From the NCBI RefSeq assembly GCF_000002425.4, contig NC_037273.1, positions 11,250,639-11,314,638 on the forward strand: a stretch of 64,000 nucleotides of DNA, written 5' to 3'. The position numbers and the translations under genes were made by a program. Source of the stretch: Physcomitrium patens. Lineage: Eukaryota > Streptophyta > Bryopsida > Funariales > Funariaceae. Of the stretch, positions 54,200 to 64,000 are shown one piece after another (position 1 is the stretch's first letter; every line of letters starts with the position of its first letter). The notes under the pieces are model-generated. The model made no database searches. It saw nothing but the letters and a program-made list of their open reading frames with translations, and was not told the DNA's origin.

Positions 54200-57069
54200 A
54201 AAATGCAGATATTCTTCCTGAGCATCGTCCATATGATTGTTCAATCGACCTCAAGGAAGGAACTCAACCACCATTTGGACCAATTTACAGTTTATCGCAA
54301 GATGAGATGGCTGAATTCAAGACATATATTGACGAGAATTTAGCAAAGAATTTCATACGCCATTCAAAATTTCCAGCAGGAGCTCCAATTCTATTCGTAA
54401 AGAAAAAAGATGGATCTTTACGAATGTGTGTTGATTATCGAGGACTCAACAAGATCACAATCAAGAACAGGTATCCATTACCTTTGATATCAGGACTCCT
54501 TGACCAGTTGAATCAAGCTAAGATCTATACAAAAATAGATCTAAGAGGAGTATATAATCTAGTACGGATCAAAGAAGGAGATGAATGGAAGACTGCGTTT
54601 CGAACCAGGTATGGACATTTCGAATATAATGTCATGCCCTTTGGACTCACGAATGCACCAATTGCTTTTCAACATCTCATGAATGATGTATTTCGTGAAT
54701 TCTTAGACAATTTTGTCGTCTGCTATCTAGACGATATCCTGATCTATTCTAAGAACGTCGAAGAACATGAAATACATGTTCGTCAAGTATTACAAAAACT
54801 TAGAGATGCAGGATTGTACGCCAAGATGGAAAAGTGTGTATTTCACACTACTCAAGTTGACTTTTTAGGATACATCATTTCAAATGATGGTCTCATGATG
54901 GATTCTAAGAAAGTCCAAACAACCATGGATTGGAAGTTTCCAAGGACGGTAAGAGATGTCCAATGTTTTTTGGGATTTGTCAATTACTATCGGATCTTCA
55001 TCAAAGATTTCTCACAAGTTGCAGCTCCACTTACACGCTTGACTAGTAAAGATAAATTTCAATGGAATCAAGAAGCGGAAGCAGCATTTGAAGCCTTGAA
55101 GACATCGTTTGTCTCTGCGCCAGTCTTATATCGTGTTGACTTTTCCAAGGCATTTTTTATGGAAACAGATGCATCAGATTTTGCCTTGGGTGCAGTTTTA
55201 TCACAAATGGGAACAGATGACAAACTTCATCCGATAGCTTTTCATTCAAGAAAATTCTCAGTAGCCGAGATCAATTATGAAATCCACGATAAAGAACTTC
55301 TTGCGATCGTGGATTCCTTTCAAGAATGGCGTCATTATCTAGAAGGCGCTTCTAGTCCAGTCACTGTGTATACAGATCACAAGAACCTCGAGTATTTCAT
55401 GTCAGCATGCGTGTTGAATCGTCGTCAATCTCGTTGGAGTATATCTTTGTCAAGATTCGACTTCATTATCACTTATCGGCCAGAAAAACAACAAGGTTTA
55501 TCCGATGCCCTATCTAGACGTTCTTATTTTACACCAAAAGAAGGAGATGTAGCTTTTGAGCAACAAAGAACGGTCCTCTTGAAACCGGAGCAATTTCATC
55601 TCCGAGCAATGAAATCAACATTGACTGTTGATTCAACTTTTCTCAAGCAAATCCAGTCCAGTATGTCCTCAGACCCTCTTGTTTATGATATCGAGAATAA
55701 TTCTTCCAAGTCTCATGATCCTTCTAAGTTTGAGTTCAAGAATAATCTATTATATTTTGAAAGACGCCTATATGTTCCAGAAGGAGAAGCACGTTTACGT
55801 GTTCTTCAAGCACGTCATGATTTTATAGCAGCAGGGCACTTTGGATATAATAAGACTTTGGAACTCATATCAAGAGATTTTTGGTGGCCACAAATGTGGA
55901 AGTCAGTCAAAGACTTTGTACAATCATGTGATATTTGTTCAAGATCAAAAATTCCTCGTCATCAACCTTACGGACTTCTTCAGCCATTACCTATACCAGA
56001 ACAACCATGGTCTTCTGTTTCTATGGATTTCATCACAGATCTTCCAAACTCAAGATCTTATGATTCTATATTTGTGATAGTAGATCGTTTCACGAAGATG
56101 GCACATTTTGTGCCATGTACAAAATCTATCACAGGTGAAGAAACAGCTAAGCTTTTCATTGATAATATCTATTGCTATCATGGATTACCTAAAGATATCA
56201 TATCGGATAGGAGAACTCAATTTGTGTCAAGATTTTCGAGGACCCTTTTCAAGATTTTAAAAGTGGACATAAAGCTATCTTCGGCTTTCCATCCTCAAAC
56301 TGATGGACAAACAGAGCGCGTAAACCAAGTCTTGGAGCAATATTTAAGGTGTACTATCAACTACCAACAAGATAATTGGACAACCCTTCTGCCATTGGCA
56401 GAGTTTGCTTATAATAATACGGTACATTCTTCCATGCAATAAATACCTTTCTTTGCCAATTATGGCTATCATCCACGACTTGATACTTTTGATTTTTCAA
56501 AAGTTGATAATCCTGCAGCAGAAGATATGGCAAATCGATTGTCAAAGTTACATGCAATAATGAAGACGTAATTGAAGGAAGCTCAAGAACGACAAAAGAT
56601 AAACGCAGATCTATATCGTAAGGAGCAACCACAACTCAATGTGGGTGATAAGATATGGCTACTTCGTCGCAATATCAAGACTACTCGACCTTGTGACAAG
56701 TTGGACTATCGTAGGCTTGGCCCCTTTTCTGTTTCTGAACAGATCAACCCAGTTGCATATCGATTACATCTACCGGAGTCAATGAAGATCCATCCTGTAT
56801 TCCACGTGTCTCTTCTTGAACCATATAAGATAGTGGATATACAAGGAAGAAGACAAATGCCACCGCCTCCTATAGAAGTAGATAATAATGAAGAATTTGA
56901 GGTGGAAGAGATATTAGACTCAAGGCGGTGCCAAAATAAGCTGGAATATCTTGTTCATTGGCGTGGATATGATATTAGTGAACGCACATGGGAGCCATCC
57001 AGGAATCTAGCAAATGCATCAGCTAAAGTCAAAGTTTTTCATCAACGACATCCATCGAAACCAAGATGA
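54200..57069 (+). pseudogene. Pol of element B: RT - RNase H - integrase - chromodomain (two stops)
   Basis: RT: '[20 protein letters not shown]', KIDLRGVYNLVRIKEGDEW, MPFGLTNAPIAFQ, catalytic YLDD at 54724-54735. RNase H: METDASDFALGAVLSQ, HDKELLAIVDSF, YTDHKNLEYF. Integrase: HDFIAAGHFGYNKT...CDICSRSK, 'SMDFITDLP', 'IISDRRTQFVS', HPQTDGQTERVNQ, so all three acidic residues are kept. The GPY-like 'RRLGPFSVSEQINPVAYRLH' is followed by the chromodomain 'VEEILDSRRCQNKLEYLVHW' and RGYDISERTWEP (about 56892-57040), which reads histone marks to target insertion. TAA stops at 56440 and 56569 replace CAA. Confidence 0.95.
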
Positions 57070-57163
57070 AAATCTCTCTTATAAAAGAGACAAGATTGAG
57101 GCAAGATAACATTCAATTTTCTATCCTTGTTAGTAACTTCTTTATATTTGTGACGCTAATTAG

Positions 57164-57586
57164 ATGGAGAGCCAACAACTAGCGGATTCAACTCAAGAAC
57201 CTTCATTTGCTGACCTGCCGGACGAGACATTACGATTGTCACAACCTTCAAGACGATGCAATCGAGATGAACATCTTCAAGAATGACATGTTCTTCCTCG
57301 AATAGATGGTGAGATACAACGCATTTGGTATCACGATTTGGGAAGGGACTCCCGATGTTTGGTGATTTTGCTAGAGGTAGGAACAACTCCTGATGGTGTT
57401 CCGAATATTCTATTCGAAGGAAGTTATGAAGGCCTCAATAATGATCAAATAACTGGGTGGTCTTCCCGCCCTGGTATGGGACACTACCGATGGTTGAGAG
57501 GCCCTATCAATCATCTTCAAAGAGAACAGAGATCAGAGTATGTGGCGAATACAATTCGTCGCATCATAGATTTCCTCAATATATGA
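57164..57586 (+). pseudogene. Extra 3' ORF of element B (140 codons, one stop), function unknown
   Basis: ATG 57164 (MESQQLADSTQEPSFADLPD) opens a frame to TGA 57584 with a single TGA near 57278, where CGA would give Arg. The body reads 'IQRIWYHDLGRDSRCLVILL', 'VPNILFEGSYEGLNNDQ', 'WLRGPINHLQREQRSEYV' and ends 'RRIIDFLNI'. It is basic towards the C-terminus and shows no signal peptide, membrane segment or known motif. It lies between pol and the purine tract. Element C encodes the same protein in decayed form and E keeps its core. An antisense frame (57386-57156) is also open but is not kept in C. Confidence 0.65.
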
Positions 57587-57612
57587 TGACCGCTCCTCGT
57601 GGAACTCGTCTC

Positions 57613-57627
57613 TAGGAGGGGAGGTAA
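57613..57627 (+). promoter_or_regulatory. Polypurine tract of element B
   Basis: AGGAGGGGAGGTAA lies directly before the 3' LTR; C (GAAGGAAGAAGTAA) and D have the corresponding tract. Confidence 0.8.
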
Positions 57628-58177
57628 TCTCACGGCCATAATCATGTAAGCTAATAATTACATATAGAAATAGATAGAAGTAAGTAAAAGTAGATAAAAG
57701 TAAGTTAATTCTATAATATTTAATATAAAAGCTTCCTAGAAACTTCCGGGACGCTGCTTTGACTTCATAGGTGTCTTTAATTGACTTTTTGGATTAGAAA
57801 CGTGGTCAACAAGTTGGCCATGTGCCACACATGTTGTTAGCTTGAAGATCAAGCTAACTATATGGCCCACGCGTAGAAAAACTTGCCTTGTAAGTCAAGG
57901 CATGTGTCCTACAAAGTCAACACATATTGGAGGTCCTATAGAACGTCGCCACGTAGCCCCTAGTTAGATAGTATATATAGAGACAAGAGTGAAGGCTTCT
58001 TCACTCTTGTCAACTCCTTTCTTGCTTCTAATCCAGGTTCAAGAGTCTTTAGTTTCTTGTCTTGTGGCAATAGCCATTCCAGTTTCTTTTTAATATACCT
58101 ACTTGTTTATATTTTGACTTATTATATCGAGATAGCCTTTTTGTATATTTTCCCTCATCGAGTCTTTGTCCTTGACA
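57628..58177 (+). repeat. 3' LTR of element B (550 bp)
   Basis: It pairs with 51812-52361; I count about 12 substitutions, eight or more of them transitions. The first two bases read TC instead of TG. It is followed by ATTGC. Confidence 0.97.
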
Positions 58178-58182
58178 ATTGC

Positions 58183-58293
58183 AAATTAGATTCATTGATA
58201 GACTCCTTTCAAGTTTAATATTATTATAATTTTCATCTTTTTTTGAACAACAAGCTCTAATATTGGATAATTACCAAGAACATATACTATGAA
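58183..58293 (+). pseudogene. Gag fragment of element K, right of insertion B
   Basis: It continues 51811: 'TTTTGAACAACAAGCTCTAA' aligns with B gag at 52957-52980 and preserves the two CAA codons lost in B. It ends where A2 repeats begin. Confidence 0.7.
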
Positions 58294-58443
58294 GTTGTAG
58301 AAGATTCTAGAGAAGCTTTATAGTTTGTAGAAACTACTTGAAAAGTTTTCAAGCTCGTAGAAGCTGCTTGAGAAGCTTCGTAGCTCGTGAAAGTTGTTTG
58401 AGAAGCTTCTTAGTTTATAGAAGCTACTTGAGAAGCTTCCTAG
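58294..58443 (+). repeat. Five 30-bp tandem repeats in the U3 of A2
   Basis: Units start at 58294, 58324, 58354, 58384 and 58414; a typical unit is CTCGTAGAAGCTGCTTGAGA + AGCTTCGTAG. Each carries GAGAAGCTTC or a variant, that is a GAA..TTC pair, so they may be weaker relatives of the heat-shock elements of A1. Confidence 0.85.
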
Positions 58444-58482
58444 CTTGTAGTATATATAGGAGCCGAGACTGAGGGAATCCTT

Positions 58483-58657
58483 AGTCTCGACAACACACCT
58501 CTTGGAGCTCTAGTTCACCTCTCTAGTGTTGTTTTTGTATTCATCTGATTAATCTAGTACTTTCTAATTCTTCTTGAGCGTCTTGTTTAGATTTCTAGTC
58601 AGTATTCTAAATTCGTGACAGTTTGTCGAGATTGCAATTATCTTTCATATCAGAGCT
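58483..58657 (+). promoter_or_regulatory. Predicted RNA 5' end and primer region of A2
   Basis: AGTCTCGACAA (58483-58493) lies 32 bases after TATATATA and pairs with TTGTCGAGATT (58623-58633), three bases after the LTR end, over 10 Watson-Crick pairs plus one G-T pair. TATCAGAGC (58648-58656) again lies about 27 bases into the leader. Confidence 0.6.
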
Positions 58658-59179
58658 AGTTCTTTCTTGTTAGAATGTGGATTATTCCTCTACTTGAAGG
58701 TCCTAGCATTTTACAGGTTGCGGATTACCCTCCTTTGAATTGATATTTCTTCTATTATAATATTAGAGTCTTATCTTTCTTGGAAAGAATGAATTACCCT
58801 TCTTCTTGAAGGTTTTAAGGCGTTTTAGAGGTTACGGAGTACCTTCCTCTGAACCAATAGTGCCTTCTTGTAGAGTCATTTCTTTCCTTCTCTTAGAATG
58901 GTCGGAGGTCAAGATATTAATATGATTGAAAGTTCAGAGTCCAAGTTGGATGCTATTATAAATGTTCTTGCTACGTTATCATAGAGAACTATAGAGATTG
59001 AAGGAATCATTGTAAGACTTCATAATGATGAAGCATCCGGGATGGCACAATCAAGGATTCACCAGCTTCAAGCTTCAGTACCAAAAGAAGCAACTTTGCC
59101 TCTAGTTCAATAAGGACTATTGGTCTTACAATGAAAGGATCTCCAAATTAGCCTTCCAAATAAGTTCAATGGTATGCAT

Positions 59180-60425
59180 TGTCAGGGTAGAGAGAGTTTG
59201 CCTCAAGAAAGCATTAGGCTTTTGGCTGCCACTAAATACTCAATCAAGTCTAAGATATAAAATACCAAGTTTATATATAATATCTTCCTTTTTCGGGAAA
59301 TTACATCAAAATACAAGCCCCAATACTAAGAAAACATCCAAATATATGATAAAAATCTTAAAACCTTATATATCCTTATGAGAGATGTTTCCCAAACTTC
59401 AACAGCTCATATCTCAAGATCGGACCGTCCAAACAATTCTAAATTTCATATAAAGTACTCATATACTTTTAAAAACTTTGAAAAAAAAATTCAACTGTAA
59501 ATTCATTATGGATCTTGAGATATCGCCAAAATCCTAACAATAGCTTTAAACCCTAGCTTACATACATCCGTGTACTAATTTCTTCATATCTCAAAAAATA
59601 AGTACTCAAATACCATGAAAATTTGATCTATGTCTTTTTAATTTAATAACTCACACTTATGGAAATTTTGAACCAAAAATTCGTCCAAAAACTTAAGATA
59701 TGGCTCCAACCATTACTATCAACAAAATGACTCACTTGCTACCTTTGAATTACATGAGCTGTCTTTAAATGTCTATAACTCCTTCATTCAGACTTGAAAT
59801 TTGTCAAACAATATATTTAAAGTATAGCCAAGAAAGTTTTCTCTCCAACTCTAGACTTCGAACTTTTATTGCTCTCTGTACGCATATGTTATGCTTCAAA
59901 GAGTGACAGTAGGTACAAATTTGACACCTTAACTTTGAACACCTATATCTCCTTCACAAAAACTCGAAATCATACAAAATCTTCATCCAAATTATACCCA
60001 AAATCCTGAAATTGCTGACCTTAGCCTCTTAAGCTCGAATTAATTCGAAAGAGAAATCATAATACCTAATAAGGCCTCGGGCAGCCTCTTTGAAGCCCAT
60101 TGGACATGGCCTTCGATCAATAGGAATGAAGTTTTCCATTCTTTGCCTTCATCCAACCATACCTTGCTTTCATCCCTTCCAATAAGCCTCTTATTAGTTA
60201 AGATTTTATTCTTTAGGCCCCAACCTTCTCTTAAGCTTTATACTAAATATCTAAATCCTACATAATATAAATACTATAATCAAAATAGATAAATCTCCAA
60301 ATAAATTTTCTTATATCAATTATCTTTAAATTTATTTACTAACTACTCTAATCTACATCAAGACTTACAAGCATATTATATGTTTTAATTATTTTTTACA
60401 TACTATAAGTAATTACAGTATGACA
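59180..60425 (-). repeat. 3' LTR of F2 (1246 bp)
   Basis: It matches F1 (62529-63813) and F3 along its length on the opposite strand. 'TCTTTACCCGACA'-type termini are shared: here plus-strand TGTCAGGGTAGAGAGAG, there CTCTTTCTACCCGACA. Confidence 0.85.
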
Positions 60426-60602
60426 TCCATCCCCTCCAAACCTGCACATCCTCCAGGATGTGCCACTTGTTATTCTTCTTCATCCTCTTGAGATTTCTTT
60501 GAATTACTCATAGGCTCTTCTTCTTCATCTTCTTGGTCCAAATATTTAGGTAGGAATTCTTGAAGATCTTCTATTTGAAACAACCCATCTCTTTTCTTAA
60601 AA

Positions 60603-61915
60603 GTTTACACCTTCTTTCTTGCTATTGGAATCCTTATGATAGCTCTATCTAACTCATGTAAAGTATATGTATCATTATCATGGACTGTAACCACCACACA
60701 TGGTCTAAACCATTCTTTTGTAAATTTCTTTATAGTATTATGCTGATGCTCAAGGCTGCTATCATAAACTAGAACCCAGTCTCTAATCTCTATAGGCTTT
60801 GGCCTCAACCTATGAGTCTTATCAAATCTTTCTTTATTTTTCAATCTTGATTTCTTTAACCTCTCAGCTACAATTTGTAGGTCTTCATGTAACCTACTTA
60901 ATTGTTAGATTTGAAGATCCAATAATCTTTCTCTATTTATATCATCTTTCCAAGATAAAAACATCCATGTAGGATAGGTTTCTTCAGTTGGCATTATAGG
61001 TTTTTGTCCTAACATTAACTCCATAGGCATATAACCAATGACAGTACTGTATATAGTTCTATCAGTCCATAAAGCAAATGAAAGCAGTTTAGGCTATTGA
61101 ATTGACTTGCCCTTATATGCCTTAACCAATGCATAAATTATAAGAGGATGACCCCTCTCACTTTTTCCATTAGCTTCAAGATTATAAGAAGTAGTCAGCT
61201 TCAATTGAACTCCGTACCTGTTGAAAAATTCTCTTACCTCAACGGCATCCAATTCTCCTCTATCAGCTCTCATCATCCCAATGCTACCATATATGCTAAA
61301 GATGTCTTCCAATATAAATCTGCATATTGCTTTTGTAGTCTTGGTTCTCAAAGCCCTCCCTTCAACATAATTTGACCATTCTTTTCTTGCCAAAACTAAA
61401 TATTTCATATCCCAAAGTCCTAATGGCATAGCTACTAAATCAATCACCCATTGAAAATGTATTGAAGGTGGATAAGTAGGATGTAATCCATCTTTGTATC
61501 TAATTTTAGATTACAGTTGACATTTTGTGGAGGAGCTCACAAAGTCTTCTACATCCTTGTACAAACTCTTCCACCAATACCTTTCCTTGATCTTGGTATA
61601 TGTAGCCCAAACTCCTCTATGCCTTGTCCAAAGTGTATCATGATATTCTCTTAAAATCTTTAACTTAGTTTTAAGATCTCCTATTATCGTCAATGGAATT
61701 TTATCACCTCATTTTGGCCTCTTCCATAGGAATCCATCTCTAAGCAAATAACCATAGGATTGATGTCTAATATCTTTGAAGGTTTTATCCATCCACCCTT
61801 CTTGTTTCCTCATTGTGCTTTAAAAAATTCCAACATATACTAAAATAGGATTCAATGTTCTTATGTATGCTATCCATCTTAACATGGCAATGTCTGGAGT
61901 AGTACAGTTAATATT
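60603..61915 (-). pseudogene. Integrase and pol end of F2
   Basis: One minus-strand frame with stops aligns with H: 'REYHDTLWTRHRGVWATYTK' (zinc region; the first Cys of CEICQ is lost, 'SSTKCQ'), 'MIDLVAMPLGLWDMKYLVLA', 'RADRGELDA', 'YNLEANGKSERGHP', and the tail 'WVLVYDSSLEHQHNTIKKF' with 'EWFRPCVVV' in the GPY position. It carries the same layout without a chromodomain as H. Confidence 0.8.
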
Positions 61916-62528
61916 TATAGATAAATAACAACTAATATTTATAGTAGCTTTATAATATTTAATATCATTCGATCTTTATTTAATTTAATTATGATTAAAA
62001 AAATATAATAAAAAAATAGATTAAATTTTTTATAGGCTTAACTTTTTTGAAAGTATAACTAAGAATATAATTGATTAAGTAGAAAGTCATAAATCTAGTA
62101 CAATTAAACATGTATTTGTAGATATAAGAACTTTCTTGTATGCTACAAAAGAAGGATTATCTTGTATCATTTATGCTGTACTTATTTCTATTAGTAAAAA
62201 GACTTTTAATAGAATTAAAAATCAATATCAAGATTTTTAAGATGTATTTGAGAAAAAAAATGCAAATACTCTACCTAAACATTTTTCCTATAATTACTCA
62301 ATTGACCTTCAAGAAAGAACTCAATAACCATTTGGAATAATTTATAATTTATTAAAAAATGAGTTGGTTGAGCTTAAGGAGTATATAGAAGAAAATATGG
62401 CTAAGAATTTTATATGTCATTCCAAATTTCTAGAAAGAACTTCAATTTTATTTGTAAAGAAAAAAGATGGATCTTTGTGGAATTGTGTCAATTATTGAGG
62501 ATTCAACAAAATTATCATCAAGAATAGG
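61916..62528 (+). pseudogene. Element L fragment: protease end and start of RT (chromovirus type)
   Basis: The segment aligns with B 53860-54470 ('AAAAATATAATAAAAAAATAG', 'GATGTATTTGAGAAAAAAAA', 'KKKDGSLWNCVNY'-like). It is AT-rich with many stops. It is cut at 62529 by the LTR of F1. It may be the other half of A2, separated by F2 and a deletion; this is not proven. Confidence 0.65.
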
Positions 62529-63685
62529 TGTATAAAAAATAGTATTGTAATTGCCTATAGTATATAAAAAACTAATTAAAACATATATTATATATATAAA
62601 TCTTGATGTAGATTAGAGTAGTTAGTAAGTAAATTTAAAGACATTTGATATAAAAAAAATTATTTGGAGGTTTATCTATTTTGATTATAGTGTTTATATT
62701 ATGTAGGATTTAGATATTTAGTATAAAGCTTAAAAGAAGGTTGGAATCTAAAGATGAAAGTTTAAACTATTAAGACACTCATTAGAAAGGATAAAAATAA
62801 GATATGGTTGGATGAAGGAAAGGGGTGAAGATCTTCATTCCTATTGGTCGAATGTCATGCCTAATGGACTTTAAGGAGGCTGCCTAAAGCCTTATTAAGG
62901 ATTAGGATTTCTCTTTCAAGGTTATTAGAGCTTTGGAGGCTAAAGTCAAAAATTTTAGGTTTTTGGATATGAATTGGGTACAAATTTTTTATGATTTGGA
63001 GTTTTTATGAAGGAGTTATTGGCACTTGAAGTTAAGGTATCATTTTAAGACATATTGTTACTCTTTTGAGCATACGAGGAGTTCTATGGCAGTTTTTATA
63101 AATTGAAAGGTACGGCTAGAATAGAAATTTCATGACTTATATCTTTTATAAAGAATTATTATAATTAGAGTTTAGATAAAGAAGTTATAAAGAGTTGAAG
63201 TTAGCAATCCCAAATCAAAGGTAGTAAATAAGTGATTTTATTCATAGTAATGATTGGAGCTATATCTTAAGTTTCTAGATGAATTTTTAGCTCAAAACTT
63301 TTGAAAAAGATATATTAATGTATTAAAAAGCTATACATAAAAATTTTGTGGCATTTGAGTGCTTAATTTGTGAAATATAAAGAAAATCGCACATAGGTAT
63401 ATAAAAACTAAGATTTGAAGCTACTATTAAGATTTTGGTATTATCTTGAGATTCACGACGAATTTGTAGTTGAAATTTATTGTAATAATTGTTAGAAGTA
63501 CGTCAATACTTTATGTGAAATTTGAATATATTTGAAAAATCTGATTGAAAGATATGAATTGTTGAAGTTTGGAAATAATGTCCTATAAGGATATATAAGG
63601 ATTTAGAATTTTTATCATATTTTGGATGTTTTTGGAAACTTAAGACTTACATATTTCATATAATTGCTCCTAAAAATGATACATA

Positions 63686-63723
<38 letters not shown>

Positions 63724-64000
63724 CTTAGTCTTTTTTATCTGAAGACTTGATTGAGTAATTAGTAACAATGAGGAGCTTAGTACTTTTTTGAAGCAAACTC
63801 TTTCTACCCGACATATTAGTACTTTTATTGAGAGAACCTTAAGGTACTAATTATTTCAATAAGTTGAAATGGGGGATCAAAATCCTACATTTGCATTACC
63901 AAGTGGAATGAGTGCCTATGATTTATTCATGGCATTTGCTCAATTTATGGAAGAAAGGCAACATGTGTATTGAGAGGATAGGAATACCACCAAAGCTTTA
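62529..64000 (+). mobile_element. Element F1 (H lineage): 5' LTR and start of gag, cut by window end
   Basis: The LTR is 62529-63813 (TGTATAAAAAATAG to TTTCTACCCGACA), followed by a short leader and gag from ATG 63870 (MGDQNPTFALPSGMSAYDLF). The gag start resembles that of H ('LFQAFSLSMQ' against 'LFMAFAQFME'), with a TGA near 63972. Confidence 0.8.
63870..64000 (+). pseudogene. Gag start of F1 (partial)
   Basis: About 43 codons are visible: MGDQNPTFALPSGM, then 'FAQFMEERQHVY*EDRNTTK'. The TGA may stand for Arg (CGA), as elsewhere in this window. It continues beyond the window. Confidence 0.65.

Larger units (their letters stand above)
51812..58177 (+). mobile_element. Element B, full-length chromovirus (Ty3/gypsy with chromodomain)
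   Basis: It has 550-bp LTRs at both ends, a perfect target duplication ATTGC (51807-51811 and 58178-58182), self-priming leader, gag, protease, RT, RNase H, integrase, GPY module, chromodomain, extra 3' ORF and purine tract. I count about 12 differences between the two LTRs, so it is recent compared with its neighbours, but five or more in-frame stops and one A-tract insertion disable it. It lies in gag of the older element K. Confidence 0.97.
58294..59179 (+). mobile_element. Element A2 fragment: LTR, leader and start of gag
   Basis: The U3 part (58294-58443) is five 30-bp repeats. TATATATA at 58451 is followed by the palindrome CGAGACT / AGTCTCG and the LTR ends TTCGTGACA at 58620. The leader has hairpins of the A1 type. 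Gag starts at ATG 58898 (MVGGQDINMIESSESKLD) with a TAG near 58981 and ends near 'LPNKFNGMH' at the border of F2. Same family as A1 but with a different U3. Confidence 0.8.
59180..61915 (-). mobile_element. Element F2 fragment (H lineage): 3' LTR and end of pol
   Basis: On the minus strand a pol end (61915-60603), a purine tract GGTTTGGAGGGGATGGA and a complete LTR (60425-59180, 1246 bp, TGTCATACTG to CCCTGACA) are seen. It is truncated in RNase H at about 61915, where sequence changes to element L. Confidence 0.85.

Noticed and set aside
57156..57386. Antisense ORF over the 3' ORF of B as the real gene
   Set aside because: The sense frame is kept at protein level in C and E; the antisense frame is not.
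58294..58443. 30-bp repeats as a CRISPR array
   Set aside because: Units are directly adjacent without spacers and lie in an LTR of a plant retrotransposon.

Overview
The window looks like nuclear DNA of a land plant, most likely a moss. The only recognisable host gene is a degraded protein kinase - NB-ARC - LRR gene (3702-7825, minus strand). That fusion is an architecture known from moss NBS genes, and its LRR units have the 'LTSLPNELGNLTSL' style common in mosses. Nearly everything else is LTR retrotransposons of the Ty3/gypsy superfamily, nested inside each other and AT-rich with age. I see no tRNA, rRNA, CRISPR or bacterial-type operon. The moss assignment is inference.

Layout. 1-3701: element A1 (minus), whose LTR cuts the LRR exon. 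3702-7825: broken kinase-NB-ARC-LRR gene. 7826-10496: unassigned DNA, including a GC-richer block. 10497-12034: an AT-rich LTR-like repeat (family I). 12239-31446: an old solo LTR split by element G (12627-31320), a Tat/Athila-like element with a tRNA-Asp-type primer site and an extra ORF; G is itself split by element H (20544-29245), which has 1.36-kb LTRs. 32043-39552: fragment D, split by the nearly complete but decayed element C (32604-39415), which carries a solo LTR (F3). 39553-49534: element E, hit by four later insertions. 49535-51811: fragments J and K. 51812-58177: element B, the best preserved copy (550-bp LTRs, perfect ATTGC target duplication, about 12 differences between its LTRs), inserted in the gag of K. 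58183-64000: fragments of K, A2, F2 and L, then the 5' part of F1.

How the parts work together. Families A, B, C, E and K are related chromodomain-type elements. They share four features that I think go beyond routine annotation. (1) A Tf1-like self-priming arrangement: the predicted 5' end of the RNA, about 31 bases after the TATA box, is complementary to the bases just after the 5' LTR, and both partners change together between families. (2) Leader hairpins with a conserved TGCGGATTACCC loop and covarying stems. (3) A small extra ORF between the chromodomain and the polypurine tract. (4) A conserved gag stop with pol in the -1 frame. In addition, the A1 LTR carries arrays of perfect heat-shock elements. 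Most stop codons in the younger copies are explained by single C-to-T or G-to-A changes, as expected from decay of methylated cytosine, so none of these elements looks autonomous today. All alignments were made by eye; no search or computation was run.
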